Shown: positions 1 to 9,568 of the stretch, piece after piece
Position numbering within the stretch: position 1 is the first letter of the stretch
Layout of the letters: every line of letters starts with the position of its first letter
Source: Lewinellaceae bacterium
Lineage (GTDB): Bacteria > Bacteroidota > Bacteroidia > Chitinophagales > Saprospiraceae
Reading direction: 5' to 3'
Assembly (NCBI GenBank): GCA_020636445.1
Contig: JACJXV010000001.1
Span: 107,706-171,705 of the forward strand
Length of the DNA: 64,000 nucleotides
Program-made: the position numbers and the translations under genes
Notes under the pieces: model-generated
What the model saw: only the letters and a program-made list of their open reading frames with translations
What the model was told of the DNA's origin: nothing
The model's database searches: none

Positions 1-2264
1 AGACTCACCCATTGGCCCTTAGCCGGTGCATCAATATTGATCTGATGCTCTTTATCGTCGCCACCTCCGAAGGCTCCATCGGCACCAAAATCAACCAGCT
101 TAATACCCAACAGGGTAAAATCGGGTGACCAAACATCCATGTGGAAGTGAGTCATCCCCGTGGCGTCAACTTTGTTGGTCACCGTTTCAATCCCGACAAA
201 ATCGAGAGCTGAATATTTTTTCACGGCATTGCCCGCCACCGTAACATCCTCCAGTTTCGCCGACGACCAATCGGTGCGCCAGGTGTCCACCGGCACATTG
301 GTGTAAGCATCACTGAACAGCGAAATGACATTCGCAGCGGCACGTGTCGGCGTTGGCGCCGCTACCGTAGGTGTTGTTCCTCCGCCACCGCTGCCTTTTT
401 TGTAGAAATAGATATTGTCCAGGTAGATCGTACCATTCCCGTCAAACTTAAACTGGATAACATCCTTGAGGTCCACTCCTCCGAATGCCGAAAGCGGTAT
501 ATCTACGCTTGACCATCCATTGGTAGGCACAGTGAGTGCATAGGCTTTTTCCTGGGGCCCTGGGCTTATCAAGAATACATTCAGCGCCGAGGAATTTTTG
601 GTCCAGAAATCCAGGTGTAAAAATTCCATACCCGAGACGTTCTGGCTGCTTCCCAATTGCATTCCCTGGTAATTGAGTCCGTTATACTTCAAGGTGTTGT
701 TACCGGCAATCAACTCCTGAGTAACCACTGTAGCCTGTCCCCAGTTCGGATTAAAATCAGTTCCGGCAACATTCGTATAAGCATCACTAAAAATAGAAAT
801 AACATTCGCTGCCAAAGGCGTGGGATTAGGCGCTGCCACTGCAGGGCCCGGTACAACACCACCCGTACCATCATCGTAGAAGTAAATATTATCCACAAAA
901 ACGTTCGGTAAATCTCCTGAAAGGACAATCTGAGCCAGGTGTGCCCGCGAAGTCAGCCCGGGAAACTGTGAGAAAGGTAAGTCGAGACTTATCCAGGACT
1001 CCGACCTCAGCATCGAGCTGGGGATGGTAACCTCAAACGAAGAATTATCCGATCCTTCAAATGATCCATCCGGCCCAAGATCTACCAGCAGAATTTTAAA
1101 GACAGTAGATGGGTTGATCTGGTCAGGAGTCCAGATATCCATGTGAAAGTGCGACTTCTTACTGGCATCAATTGTAGGTGCGGTAAATTGAATTCCCACA
1201 AAGTTGAGCTGCGTATAGCGTTTGATATCGTCGCCCTCTACTTTTACATCAAAAGTTTGTGCCGTCGAGAACTGCCAGTACCCATTGAAAAAATCGACGG
1301 GAACATTCTCATAGGCATTGCTGAATACCGAAATAACTTTATCGGCAGGTTTGTCAGGGGTTGGCGCAGCCGTACGAGGCAGAACCGGTTCACCCGTCGA
1401 GGTAATCGTCAGCGAGCCATCTGCATCCTTTCCAGCCAGGGTAGCTTTAATAACTGCGGTACCAGCTTCCATGACTTTGACTTGTCCGGTTGGCCCAACA
1501 GTGGCAACACTGGGGTTGTCGGAATTAAACGTAAAATAAGCCGGTGCTGTTTCGACCCGCTGATTCACCCCATTAGGTAGGTTGAATTCAGAAAAGCCCA
1601 CTACCGTAAAGGTATTGCCCGTTTCCGCATTGACTTTCGCGGCTTCCCCATTCATGATCGCTGCGCGACCGTGGGCAATGGTTCCCAATTTTTCAAATTT
1701 GACCTCATCGATCCAGAAGGTATACCCTTTGCCATCTTCTGGTCCTTCCGAGAAAAACAACATCCCACGTTCGGCAGTAAGCTTTGCCGCATCCGGAAGC
1801 GGAATGTAGTATTTTTTCCAATTGGTATTCACCGGTAAGCCGGCAATGGCTGCCTGATATTTGTTTTCACCCAGGTCATTACCAAAACCAATCAAATCAA
1901 TCGACGCTGATTTCGACGCTTTTGCCCAAAAAGTCAGGGCATCATAACCCGAAAGGTCACGAGGTGCGCTGGTAAAATACACCCCACCGGCATAGGCGCC
2001 CGCCGGATCTTCGAAATCAGGTACGGCGATCCGCATGGATGCTGTACCCTGGTATTTAACCTCGGTATCTGTCTGAAAAGCCCGGACATCGGAGCCGCCG
2101 AAGGCAGCGTAGTTTAATCCTGCGCTAAAGGCGTCCAGAAAGACTTCCGGGGTAGTGGGGTTAGTGGCCAGTTCCAATTCATCCAGGTCCCTTTTACAAC
2201 TAACCAGGAGCACAATTAGGGAAAGTAGCAGGTAGCTAAATGGATGGTTATATAGATTCTTCAT
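1..2264 (-). CDS. Big2-domain lipoprotein with three carbohydrate-binding-like modules (3' end outside window)
   Basis: The protein reads in from the right and runs off the left window edge, so its C-terminus is missing (about 754 residues present). It begins MKNLYNHPF with a lipoprotein signal ending in LLVSCKRD, so it is probably surface- or periplasm-anchored. Residues ~40-200 form a beta-rich module with an FWIDEVKFEKLG end. A bacterial Ig-like (Big2) stretch follows, with the FNSDNPSVATVGPTGQVKV pattern. After it come at least three copies of a ~150-residue module, each beginning VIS(V/I/L)FS(N/D)AY and containing F/YxDNIYFYD-like ends. This arrangement is familiar from Bacteroidota GH16/laminarinase-type proteins, so a catalytic domain may lie beyond the edge; that is inference. 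The start is 26 bp after the stop of the upstream glycosidase, so the two are probably co-transcribed. Confidence 0.8.
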   Translation of the reverse strand, partial: MKNLYNHPFSYLLLSLIVLLVSCKRDLDELELATNPTTPEVFLDAFSAGLNYAAFGGSDVRAFQTDTEVKYQGTASMRIAVPDFEDPAGAYAGGVYFTSAPRDLSGYDALTFWAKASKSASIDLIGFGNDLGENKYQAAIAGLPVNTNWKKYYIPLPDAAKLTAERGMLFFSEGPEDGKGYTFWIDEVKFEKLGTIAHGRAAIMNGEAAKVNAETGNTFTVVGFSEFNLPNGVNQRVETAPAYFTFNSDNPSVATVGPTGQVKVMEAGTAVIKATLAGKDADGSLTITSTGEPVLPRTAAPTPDKPADKVISVFSNAYENVPVDFFNGYWQFSTAQTFDVKVEGDDIKRYTQLNFVGIQFTAPTIDASKKSHFHMDIWTPDQINPSTVFKILLVDLGPDGSFEGSDNSSFEVTIPSSMLRSESWISLDLPFSQFPGLTSRAHLAQIVLSGDLPNVFVDNIYFYDDGTGGVVPGPAVAAPNPTPLAANVISIFSDAYTNVAGTDFNPNWGQATVVTQELIAGNNTLKYNGLNYQGMQLGSSQNVSGMEFLHLDFWTKNSSALNVFLISPGPQEKAYALTVPTNGWSSVDIPLSAFGGVDLKDVIQFKFDGNGTIYLDNIYFYKKGSGGGGTTPTVAAPTPTRAAANVISLFSDAYTNVPVDTWRTDWSSAKLEDVTVAGNAVKKYSALDFVGIETVTNKVDATGMTHFHMDVWSPDFTLLGIKLVDFGADGAFGGGDDKEHQINIDAPAKGQWVS

Positions 2265-2290
2265 CAGTTGATGCTTTGTTCGTATGGAGT

Positions 2291-5200
2291 TTACTGAAAA
2301 ATGTTAATGTGGATATAGGTTCTGATTTCCCATTCATTGCCATTACCATAACCGGGGGCAGTAGGATCGCATTCCATTTCCCCTGCACCATTAGTCAAAA
2401 AGGTAGGGCAATAGCGTGGTGAATACTGGTCAAGAGTCCGGTAGATTCCCTGCAAGCCAATTTTGGTAGTTGGCAAATCAATCCACTTAGGTTTACCCAG
2501 GGTAGTCGAAACATCCAACATCAGCTGCGTTGGGAAGGTAAGGTTAAAGTCGCGGTGGTAATCGAAGGGGCCCCAATCGTTGAACTTAACCGAAGAGGTC
2601 ACCTTGATTTTCTTGTAAATCATTCGCAGATCCATACCTACACGCTGGATCGTCCGGATATCATCACCATTAGCTTGGGCATCACCGGTATAAAGATTGG
2701 CGATCAATCCGAAATCGGGGCTCAGCTTGGATACGATCCGGGCGTGAGCCTCCCATAAATCCTGTGCCGGAGCCGATCCGGGGAAAGCGAAGGTAGTCCG
2801 TCCGTTGGGGAGAATACCAATCGCAGCATCCTGAGTGGTAGGCAAATGGCGATACACAAACCCGGCACTAACAGCAAATTCGGCATCCTCAGCATTATCA
2901 TTATCCCAATCGTACATCCAGGTACCTGGCGTAGGGTCGAAGGTAAACAGGATTTCACCCGCTACCGTTTCCCGGTTAAACCTAACCGCGAAAGGGTCAT
3001 CCAGAATATTGCGCAGCCGGCCAGGTGCATTCACACCATTAGGCATCGGACCTTCGATGGGGCGCTGCCACAAGAAATTAGGGGCAATCTGGAAGTTACC
3101 CGTCATATAGGTGAATCCGGTGAGGAAATTATACTGGTTACCGCTACCGCTGTCTTTCAGGCGCCAGCCGGTAAAGGTTTGGGTATAGTCTGCCCCACCA
3201 TTGGCCACCAGTGCCATAGCGGCAGCTTGTGCGTACCAGTTAACTCTTCCCTTGGAAAAAGTAAGTTTCATTTTACCTCCCCAGGTGTCTTCGGGTTTGA
3301 TTTCACTTTGGTAAATGGTATAATCCCCTTCTTCGCCATCGGCAATTTGGAAAGTTCGGCCGATGAGGGGTTGGCCGCCCCAGATACCCCCTAATTCAAC
3401 CCCCAGTCCGCCAAGAGCTGTTTTCGCATGCAGGGTTGCCCGGCGTGTTTTGGGTACAGGAACGGCAAAGGAGCTTTGAATCCCTCCCCGCTGTTCCAGG
3501 TCTTCGTGGAAAATACCTGTCAGATCTATTTTACCCAGGGAACGGCTATACTTAACCAACACCGCCGGGTTGGCACCCCACCAAAGTTCAGGGCCCATGG
3601 CAATCGATAAACCTTTGAGCTTTCTCTTGCCATCTAACTCAAAGCCCAGCGGTGCCTGACCGTTATAGATGTCAATATTTGGACCATAGTTTGCCTCCGG
3701 GTACAAGCCAAAGAAATCCCCTTCGTAACCCCAGTGGTAATGCCCAGTACGGTAGAAGCCCGTAAGGTCAAAGTCTTTGTGATTCCAGGTCATATCAGCC
3801 CGGTATACCGCAAAGCGATTAACATCGGCCAACTGCACTGGCCCATTGGCGGTATTGACCTCCACCGGCCGACCCCGGTTTTCATAGAAGATTTCGTTAA
3901 TGGGGTTTTGGGCAACATTGCCCAGCATGTTGAATTCTACATTCGCCCGGATATTGGGTGCCGGATTCCCTGCTACCCCAATGAAAAAGGACTGCATGTG
4001 GTCAAATCCCAGTTGGTTCGGGTAGATCTGATCGTTCGGGTTGGGTTCCTTCGGCGTACGGATCAAACTTCCTCCTGTATTGAAGGTGGTCAGCTCAGCA
4101 CCCAGGCGACTCAGTCGTATTTTGCCGGTCTGTTCGCCCTCCAAAGCAGCCTGGTCTCCCCGGGCCTTAACCACGGCATCCATTAGCTGTATGTTGCCAA
4201 AATGCGAATCCATCGCTGTTCGCGAAATACCTGTACTATAAGGGTTAAACGTATGTACTTCCTTTAATGCATAATATGCAGCGCGAGGATACAAGTGATA
4301 CAAACCTCGTTCGTTGGTTGGTCCTTTGGCACAGATCCCAAACCACTCTTCGTTCATGTTATTTTCCCCTGGCTGATAATCCGAACTGTACCCCCCGTTG
4401 GACCAGGAGGCATTATTGTCGTGAACATCCAGATTTTTGGTTTGACCAAATTTCCACCAGCCATCGCTGAATTGGAAGGTGAACCCTCCAAGGGAGTTCC
4501 CAGCCTTACCCATACCTGCAGCATTGGCGTAGATTTCCTGCCAGTTGCCTACCATAAAGTAAGCCTGTGATTGCTGATCCTCGCTATTCGTAATCGCATT
4601 GAATGCATCCGCTCCAAATTCAGTGAACATCAGGGGCTTGCCATATTCCTGCTTAACCCGATCGAAAGCATCCCCAAAGGATACCCCCCGATACATATTA
4701 ACCCCCAAAATATCCACGTCGGGACACTCTTTGGCAATGAGATCCAGGAACAATAAGTCACCATTACAAATAGCCATTGGATGTGTCTTATCAATGGCTT
4801 TCATCGCAACGACAGCCTCATTAAAGAGCTTATACATGGCTTCCGCCCGAATCGTCGCTTTTTGGTCCTCGATGGGAATATCTTCGGTCTCGGCGCCGTC
4901 CCAGAAAAGACCATAATTGTTCTCATTTCCGAGCAGGAACAACAACAAGCCCGGCGTGTCTTTATACTCTTCGGTCATTTGTTTTACCTCGCGCAGCAGC
5001 AGCTCACGGGTTCTTGGATCTGAATATTCCGTATTGGCAACCCAGGCTCCATCCAGGGTAAGGCCGTAACGGCCGAAAGAGTGATTGAGCATGGTGTAAA
5101 TACCATACTTCTCATAAATGTAGCGGATCCATTTGGCCGGAACGCCAGTATACTGCCGAATGGCATTGACCCCCATATTCTTGAGTAAGGACATTTCCTC

Positions 5201-5425
5201 ATCCAATGCCGCCCGAATAATATCATCAGGCTGCTTCCATAGGCTGTACGAAAAATTGGTACCAATGGGGAAGTAATCCCAGTTCATACCATTGATCATG
5301 AAAGGAGTTCCATTGACTAGTAATTTGCTGCCCTGATCGTTCTGCTGGATAGAAACCCGATCGGCTTGCGCGTACAGTACTGCTGCCGAAAAGAGCAATA
5401 CCAAGGATAGTAATAGGTTTTTCAT
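2291..5425 (-). CDS. Clan GH-A type glycosidase fused to an apparent outer-membrane beta-barrel
   Basis: 1044 residues with a signal peptide (MKNLLLSLVLLFSAAVLYAQ). Residues ~25-400 are a TIM-barrel glycosidase: LVNGTPFMINGMNW at the start, GVNAIRQYTG, the acid/base motif LLGNENNYGL and the nucleophile-type motif MFTEFGAD. This resembles GH2 catalytic domains and related clan GH-A families such as GH72/GH158; I cannot fix the family. From ~residue 440 to the end the sequence changes to alternating amphipathic strands separated by Gly/Asp/Asn-rich turns, and it finishes with RTYIHINIFQ, an aromatic-rich last strand typical of outer-membrane barrels. If right, the enzyme would sit on its own barrel. 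A beta-glucan role is inferred from the co-oriented Big2 lipoprotein downstream. No SusC/SusD pair is visible in the window. Confidence 0.75.
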   Translation of the reverse strand: MKNLLLSLVLLFSAAVLYAQADRVSIQQNDQGSKLLVNGTPFMINGMNWDYFPIGTNFSYSLWKQPDDIIRAALDEEMSLLKNMGVNAIRQYTGVPAKWIRYIYEKYGIYTMLNHSFGRYGLTLDGAWVANTEYSDPRTRELLLREVKQMTEEYKDTPGLLLFLLGNENNYGLFWDGAETEDIPIEDQKATIRAEAMYKLFNEAVVAMKAIDKTHPMAICNGDLLFLDLIAKECPDVDILGVNMYRGVSFGDAFDRVKQEYGKPLMFTEFGADAFNAITNSEDQQSQAYFMVGNWQEIYANAAGMGKAGNSLGGFTFQFSDGWWKFGQTKNLDVHDNNASWSNGGYSSDYQPGENNMNEEWFGICAKGPTNERGLYHLYPRAAYYALKEVHTFNPYSTGISRTAMDSHFGNIQLMDAVVKARGDQAALEGEQTGKIRLSRLGAELTTFNTGGSLIRTPKEPNPNDQIYPNQLGFDHMQSFFIGVAGNPAPNIRANVEFNMLGNVAQNPINEIFYENRGRPVEVNTANGPVQLADVNRFAVYRADMTWNHKDFDLTGFYRTGHYHWGYEGDFFGLYPEANYGPNIDIYNGQAPLGFELDGKRKLKGLSIAMGPELWWGANPAVLVKYSRSLGKIDLTGIFHEDLEQRGGIQSSFAVPVPKTRRATLHAKTALGGLGVELGGIWGGQPLIGRTFQIADGEEGDYTIYQSEIKPEDTWGGKMKLTFSKGRVNWYAQAAAMALVANGGADYTQTFTGWRLKDSGSGNQYNFLTGFTYMTGNFQIAPNFLWQRPIEGPMPNGVNAPGRLRNILDDPFAVRFNRETVAGEILFTFDPTPGTWMYDWDNDNAEDAEFAVSAGFVYRHLPTTQDAAIGILPNGRTTFAFPGSAPAQDLWEAHARIVSKLSPDFGLIANLYTGDAQANGDDIRTIQRVGMDLRMIYKKIKVTSSVKFNDWGPFDYHRDFNLTFPTQLMLDVSTTLGKPKWIDLPTTKIGLQGIYRTLDQYSPRYCPTFLTNGAGEMECDPTAPGYGNGNEWEIRTYIHINIFQ

Positions 5426-5849
5426 TGAATTACTGCTTCTTGTTGATTATTTTATGACGCCGATGCAAAATGATATAAAATTCTTTCATGAATACTAATA
5501 TAAATTTAATATTCTGAAATCAAAACATATACATTTAATATACACGCTAGCAAAATATCGAATAAATCATTTAGTTTTTGTTGGTAAAAATTTGAAAATC
5601 AATTTTTTAAAATTAAGACCATTTGCCATTCTTCCTGCATCAATGTATATAGGTTATATAGCGGCCCCATGACAATTCTTAAATTACGAATAAGCAGTGA
5701 ACGTGCTTTTGTGTTGGCGATCCATGTAAAGGGAAATGGGAAATGGGAAATGTAATTGTCCATTTCTAATTTCGATAGCCGCTACTTGTATAAGGTGTTT
5801 TTCCTTTTGCTCAAAAGGGTTTATCTTTCAGTAAACAACACCCCTGATC
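5426..5849. other. AT-rich intergenic region between divergent genes
   Basis: This 424-bp gap separates the glycosidase (minus) from the TPR gene (plus). It is strongly A/T rich between about 5450 and 5620 and must hold promoters for both genes, but I could not place a convincing TTTG/TAnnTTTG pair. At 5731-5752 there are three copies of GGGAAAT(G), one of several such short-unit arrays in the window. Confidence 0.5.
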
Positions 5850-7478
5850 ATGCCCGAAAAGCGTATGCCCCCGGTTTATTCGAAGGGGATGACCTGGTTG
5901 CGTTCTTTTTCGTTTACTCGCCTGCGCAACCGGCTCGAAAACGTTTTCGATTGGTTCCTCATTCTCGTCAAGATTGGGGGACTAGTGCTGCTTTTTATTT
6001 TGGTTCGTTATTTATTTGCAGAGCTAAAGCATACCGGTTACTCTATCCAACCCTTTTCCGTGCCTAAACCGCTTGCTGAGGCCGGCTATGAAGGCTCCGT
6101 AGTTGCCCAACGGATTCTCGATGAGGTGAATTCACTGAAAGCAATCGCCTCCAGTGTCAAGGATGATTCGCTTTCCCTGAGTGCTGAATCCAAGCCGGAT
6201 ATCGACCTCAGCGTGCTGGGAATTGGGCTGTCCTCGAAATCAGTCTTTTATTACCTGGGGCAGCTACTAGGTAAGCGAGAACGAGTGTTAAGTGGTGAGC
6301 TGATTCAATTGGACAACCGCATTGAACTCACCTTGCGCTTTTCCGATGCCCCAACTATCCAGGTCACCAATGAGGATTCCTTGGCGAAGCCTACCCAGCG
6401 AATCCAAACGCTATTCAGAGATGCCGCAGAGGAGGTTCTCCGCTGGTCAGATCCTTACCGTCTTGCAGTTTACTTGTACCGGACCCAGCGCTATGAGGAA
6501 GCCATTCAGGTGGTACGTCAGATGTTGAAGGAACGTCCCCGGGAGGCGCAATGGGCTTACCTGGCCTGGGGTGGCGTTTTGCTGCTCCAGCAACAGCCAG
6601 CCTTAGCCATGGAAAAATACCAAAAAGCCACCCAGGTTGATCCCGATTTTTACCTGGCCTGGTCCAATTGGGGATGGCAACTATTTAACCAGGCACAATA
6701 CCCGGAGGCTATCGCAAAATTCCGCGAATCCCTGCGCATTAACCCTCAAGCAGGAGAAGCCTGGCATGGGCTAGCGCTTTGCTACACCCGCAATGACCAG
6801 CCCCAGGAAGCAGAAGCTGCCTTTCAGCAAGCGATTAAGTTAAACCCCGACAACCTCTACTGGTATGCCAACTATGCTGAGTTACTGCTAATGGACAAGC
6901 AGGATACTACCGCAGCAGTACGCATTTACCAAGAAGCCCGCAACCGGGCTCCTGAAACCGCCGACGGGTATTTATTTCAAGCTGGCAGCTTGTTTTTTGA
7001 AAACCGGGTGGATAGCGCTGCCGGGATGCTGGAAAAAGTACTGGAGTATGACCCCTACCACCCTGCAGCGCTGGAACGTTTATCCCAACTGGCCATGAGC
7101 AGAAAAGAATACGCCAAATCGATTGCCTATAGCCGGGAATCCATTGCTGCAGCCAACCAAAATACTAGTCTCGAATCACCTTATTTGCTGCAAGCAGCCT
7201 ATAACCGGTTGGCAATGGGGTATTATCATATTCCACAATACGACTCGGCAATGGTCTACGTTAAAAAGGCCATTGCCCTGGATTCAACAATTGCCTATCC
7301 GTTCACTACCCTTGCTGAAATCTACGCTCTTCAGGGCAATAACGAAGGCTTTTACCGCAATGTCGAAAAGGCAATCCAACTAGGCTTTCAATATTACCCG
7401 AAAACCTTGCAGGAAGAGCCTTACACCCGCTTTGCCAAGGACCGTCGTTTTCTAGAGCTCATTCGTCAACCTGATTAA
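5850..7478 (+). CDS. Membrane-anchored tetratricopeptide repeat protein
   Basis: 542 residues. A basic N-terminus is followed by one transmembrane helix at ~residues 36-58 (FLILVKIGGLVLLFILVRYLF). A globular segment (~60-195) of unknown fold contains IDLSVLGIGLSSKSVFYYLGQLLG. From ~205 to the end there are about eight TPR units with the usual W/LG/Y-A-P spacing (for example AWSNWGWQLFNQAQYPEAIAKFRESLRINP). It is probably a scaffold at the inner membrane. It is followed 14 bp later by the serine hydrolase/amidohydrolase gene, so the two are likely one transcript. No enzymatic motif is visible. Confidence 0.85.
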   Translation: MPEKRMPPVYSKGMTWLRSFSFTRLRNRLENVFDWFLILVKIGGLVLLFILVRYLFAELKHTGYSIQPFSVPKPLAEAGYEGSVVAQRILDEVNSLKAIASSVKDDSLSLSAESKPDIDLSVLGIGLSSKSVFYYLGQLLGKRERVLSGELIQLDNRIELTLRFSDAPTIQVTNEDSLAKPTQRIQTLFRDAAEEVLRWSDPYRLAVYLYRTQRYEEAIQVVRQMLKERPREAQWAYLAWGGVLLLQQQPALAMEKYQKATQVDPDFYLAWSNWGWQLFNQAQYPEAIAKFRESLRINPQAGEAWHGLALCYTRNDQPQEAEAAFQQAIKLNPDNLYWYANYAELLLMDKQDTTAAVRIYQEARNRAPETADGYLFQAGSLFFENRVDSAAGMLEKVLEYDPYHPAALERLSQLAMSRKEYAKSIAYSRESIAAANQNTSLESPYLLQAAYNRLAMGYYHIPQYDSAMVYVKKAIALDSTIAYPFTTLAEIYALQGNNEGFYRNVEKAIQLGFQYYPKTLQEEPYTRFAKDRRFLELIRQPD

Positions 7479-7492
7479 CCACCTATTACCAG

Positions 7493-9568
7493 ATGAAACT
7501 CCTGTCCGCCCTTCCTCTAATCCTGTTGCTTTGGTCGCCCATCAGTGTCAATGCTCAGTCCGCTATAATCCCCTTACCAACCGCCTTCCAACATCAGTTG
7601 GATAGTATTACCGCCCAGGAACAGTGGCCAGGAGCTACTCTCGCTGTGGTTTTGCCCGATGGACAATTGCTTAGTCTGGCCAGTGGTTTTGCGGACCGGG
7701 AAGAGCGGCTCCCAATGCCTGTAGGGGGACAGTTATTTACCGGAAGTACCGGAAAAACCTTCGTTTCTGCAACGATCTTGCGATTGCTGGATGAAGGGCA
7801 ACTTTCCCTTAATGACAGGGCGGTAGCTTACTTTACCAGTCCTGAAGACGCCTGGTTTCGCCGACTCCCCAATGCGCAGGACATCACTATCCGGTCATTG
7901 CTGAATCATACCAGTGGCCTGCCCCGCTATATTTTCCAACCCGCCATGCTGGAAGCCCTGAAAGCTGATCCCTTCCGTAGCTGGACGCCCCGGGAATGCC
8001 TGGCGGTGCTGGAAAACATGGCTCCGGTCCATCCGGTAGGCAAGGGTTGGGGGTATTCTGACAGCAATTACCTGGTGCTGGGCATGATCATTGAAAAAAT
8101 TACCGGCGACACCTACTACCACCAGATCCAGGAGCATATCCTGAATCCTCTTCATCTCCGCCATACCTATCCTTCTACACAACCCGAACTCCCCGGGCTG
8201 GTGCCTGGCTATATTGGTGAAGAAAATTTCCTGAGCTTGCCCCTCAAAACGGTAACGAATGGCCGCTACGCCATGAATCCCCAATTTGAATGGTGCGGTG
8301 GCGGTTTGGTGACCAATGTTGAGGACATGGCCTATTGGCTGAAATGGTTACACAGTGGGAAAGTACTCTCCGCCAGTGCCTACCAGCAGCTTATCCAACC
8401 AGTTGACTTTCGCTCCGGCCAACCTACTACCGGCAGCGGTTACGGGCTGGGGTCTTTTGTTTGGCAAACCCCGCTGGGGACTTTTTATGGTCATTCCGGA
8501 ATCATGCCCGGACACCTGACGCAAGTGGAATATTCCGCCCGCTACGGTTTCGCTATCGCCCTGCAAACCAATACCGATGCCGGACTGGGACGGCGGCACC
8601 ACCCCGTTGTGCAATGGTTCGCCCGGCAGGTAGCTGCTTTCCTGCGGGCGGAAGCGGCCCGACAGCTAACAATGGTTCCCGTCGACCACCACGTTCATTC
8701 CATGAGCCCGCAGCTGGTGGCCACCTGGAAAGCGATGGGCATTCCTTTTTCCCGCCCCGATTATGTGTATACCCACCTGGATTCCATCCTGGATCGAAAT
8801 CAAAGTCAGCAGTTGGCCCTGATATCAATGGCCTACGCCTTTAGCTCAGCGGAGTTTGGAGAGCCCGGACCGAATGCGAAGGCCAATGTACAAGCCGAAA
8901 ATGATTACCTGGCTCTCCAAAAAAGCCGGTACCCGCACCGGCTGCAAGCCTTTTTCGGCATCGACCCATTGGCTCCGTATGCAATGGAAGAGGTGGAACG
9001 ATGTCACCAGCAACTACACCTCGGCGGAATTAAACTCCATGGCAATGCATCACAAGTTTATCTGACCGAACCAGCGCATCTGCAAAAGGTTAAAGCCATA
9101 TTTCAGTATGCCTCCGATAACCGCCTGCCCGTTATCCTCCATTTTGACAATAGCCATCCCCGGTTTGGTGAAGCGGATGTCCGGATACTAGCAGATTCTA
9201 TCCTGGCCAGCCTTGCTTTTGTGGACCTGCAAATAGCTCATTTCGGCACCTCTGGCGGATTCAATGACCGTACCAAGCAGGTGCTGGACTCATTTCTGGG
9301 CCTATTCGCCCAAAATCATCCCATTAGCCGCCATCGCATTCGTTTTGATATTTCCGCCGTTGGCCTGGATAAGGACAGCGAAGGCGTTGCCAAACTAACA
9401 GCGTCCGAATGGCAGGAACTAGCCACTTACGTTCGCCGCCTGGGTCCCGAACGAATTGTCTTCGGCACCGACTATCCGCTGTATACGGCCACCGAATATG
9501 CCCAAATACTGCTGGATAAACTTGAGCTTTCGCCGATGGAATTACAACAACTACTACAATCTAAATAA
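7493..9568 (+). CDS. Secreted serine hydrolase (beta-lactamase/class C fold) fused to a TIM-barrel amidohydrolase
   Basis: 691 residues with signal peptide MKLLSALPLILLLWSPISVNAQ. Residues ~28-375 are a beta-lactamase/esterase-type serine hydrolase: SxxK in TGSTGKTF, YxN in GWGYSDSNY, and a GHSG third motif. Residues ~395-690 are an amidohydrolase-2 type metal hydrolase: HxH in VDHHVHS, KLHGN, ILHFDN, IAHFGT and the closing GTDYP aspartate. Both halves keep their catalytic residues, so this is a two-activity enzyme and not a decayed fusion. The substrate is unknown. The 3' end overlaps the convergent GH1 gene by 15 bp. Confidence 0.85.
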   Translation: MKLLSALPLILLLWSPISVNAQSAIIPLPTAFQHQLDSITAQEQWPGATLAVVLPDGQLLSLASGFADREERLPMPVGGQLFTGSTGKTFVSATILRLLDEGQLSLNDRAVAYFTSPEDAWFRRLPNAQDITIRSLLNHTSGLPRYIFQPAMLEALKADPFRSWTPRECLAVLENMAPVHPVGKGWGYSDSNYLVLGMIIEKITGDTYYHQIQEHILNPLHLRHTYPSTQPELPGLVPGYIGEENFLSLPLKTVTNGRYAMNPQFEWCGGGLVTNVEDMAYWLKWLHSGKVLSASAYQQLIQPVDFRSGQPTTGSGYGLGSFVWQTPLGTFYGHSGIMPGHLTQVEYSARYGFAIALQTNTDAGLGRRHHPVVQWFARQVAAFLRAEAARQLTMVPVDHHVHSMSPQLVATWKAMGIPFSRPDYVYTHLDSILDRNQSQQLALISMAYAFSSAEFGEPGPNAKANVQAENDYLALQKSRYPHRLQAFFGIDPLAPYAMEEVERCHQQLHLGGIKLHGNASQVYLTEPAHLQKVKAIFQYASDNRLPVILHFDNSHPRFGEADVRILADSILASLAFVDLQIAHFGTSGGFNDRTKQVLDSFLGLFAQNHPISRHRIRFDISAVGLDKDSEGVAKLTASEWQELATYVRRLGPERIVFGTDYPLYTATEYAQILLDKLELSPMELQQLLQSK

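Noticed and set aside
1143..1580. Plus-strand open frames within the first 5.4 kb
   Set aside because: They lie opposite two long minus-strand genes with clear domains and have no motif of their own.
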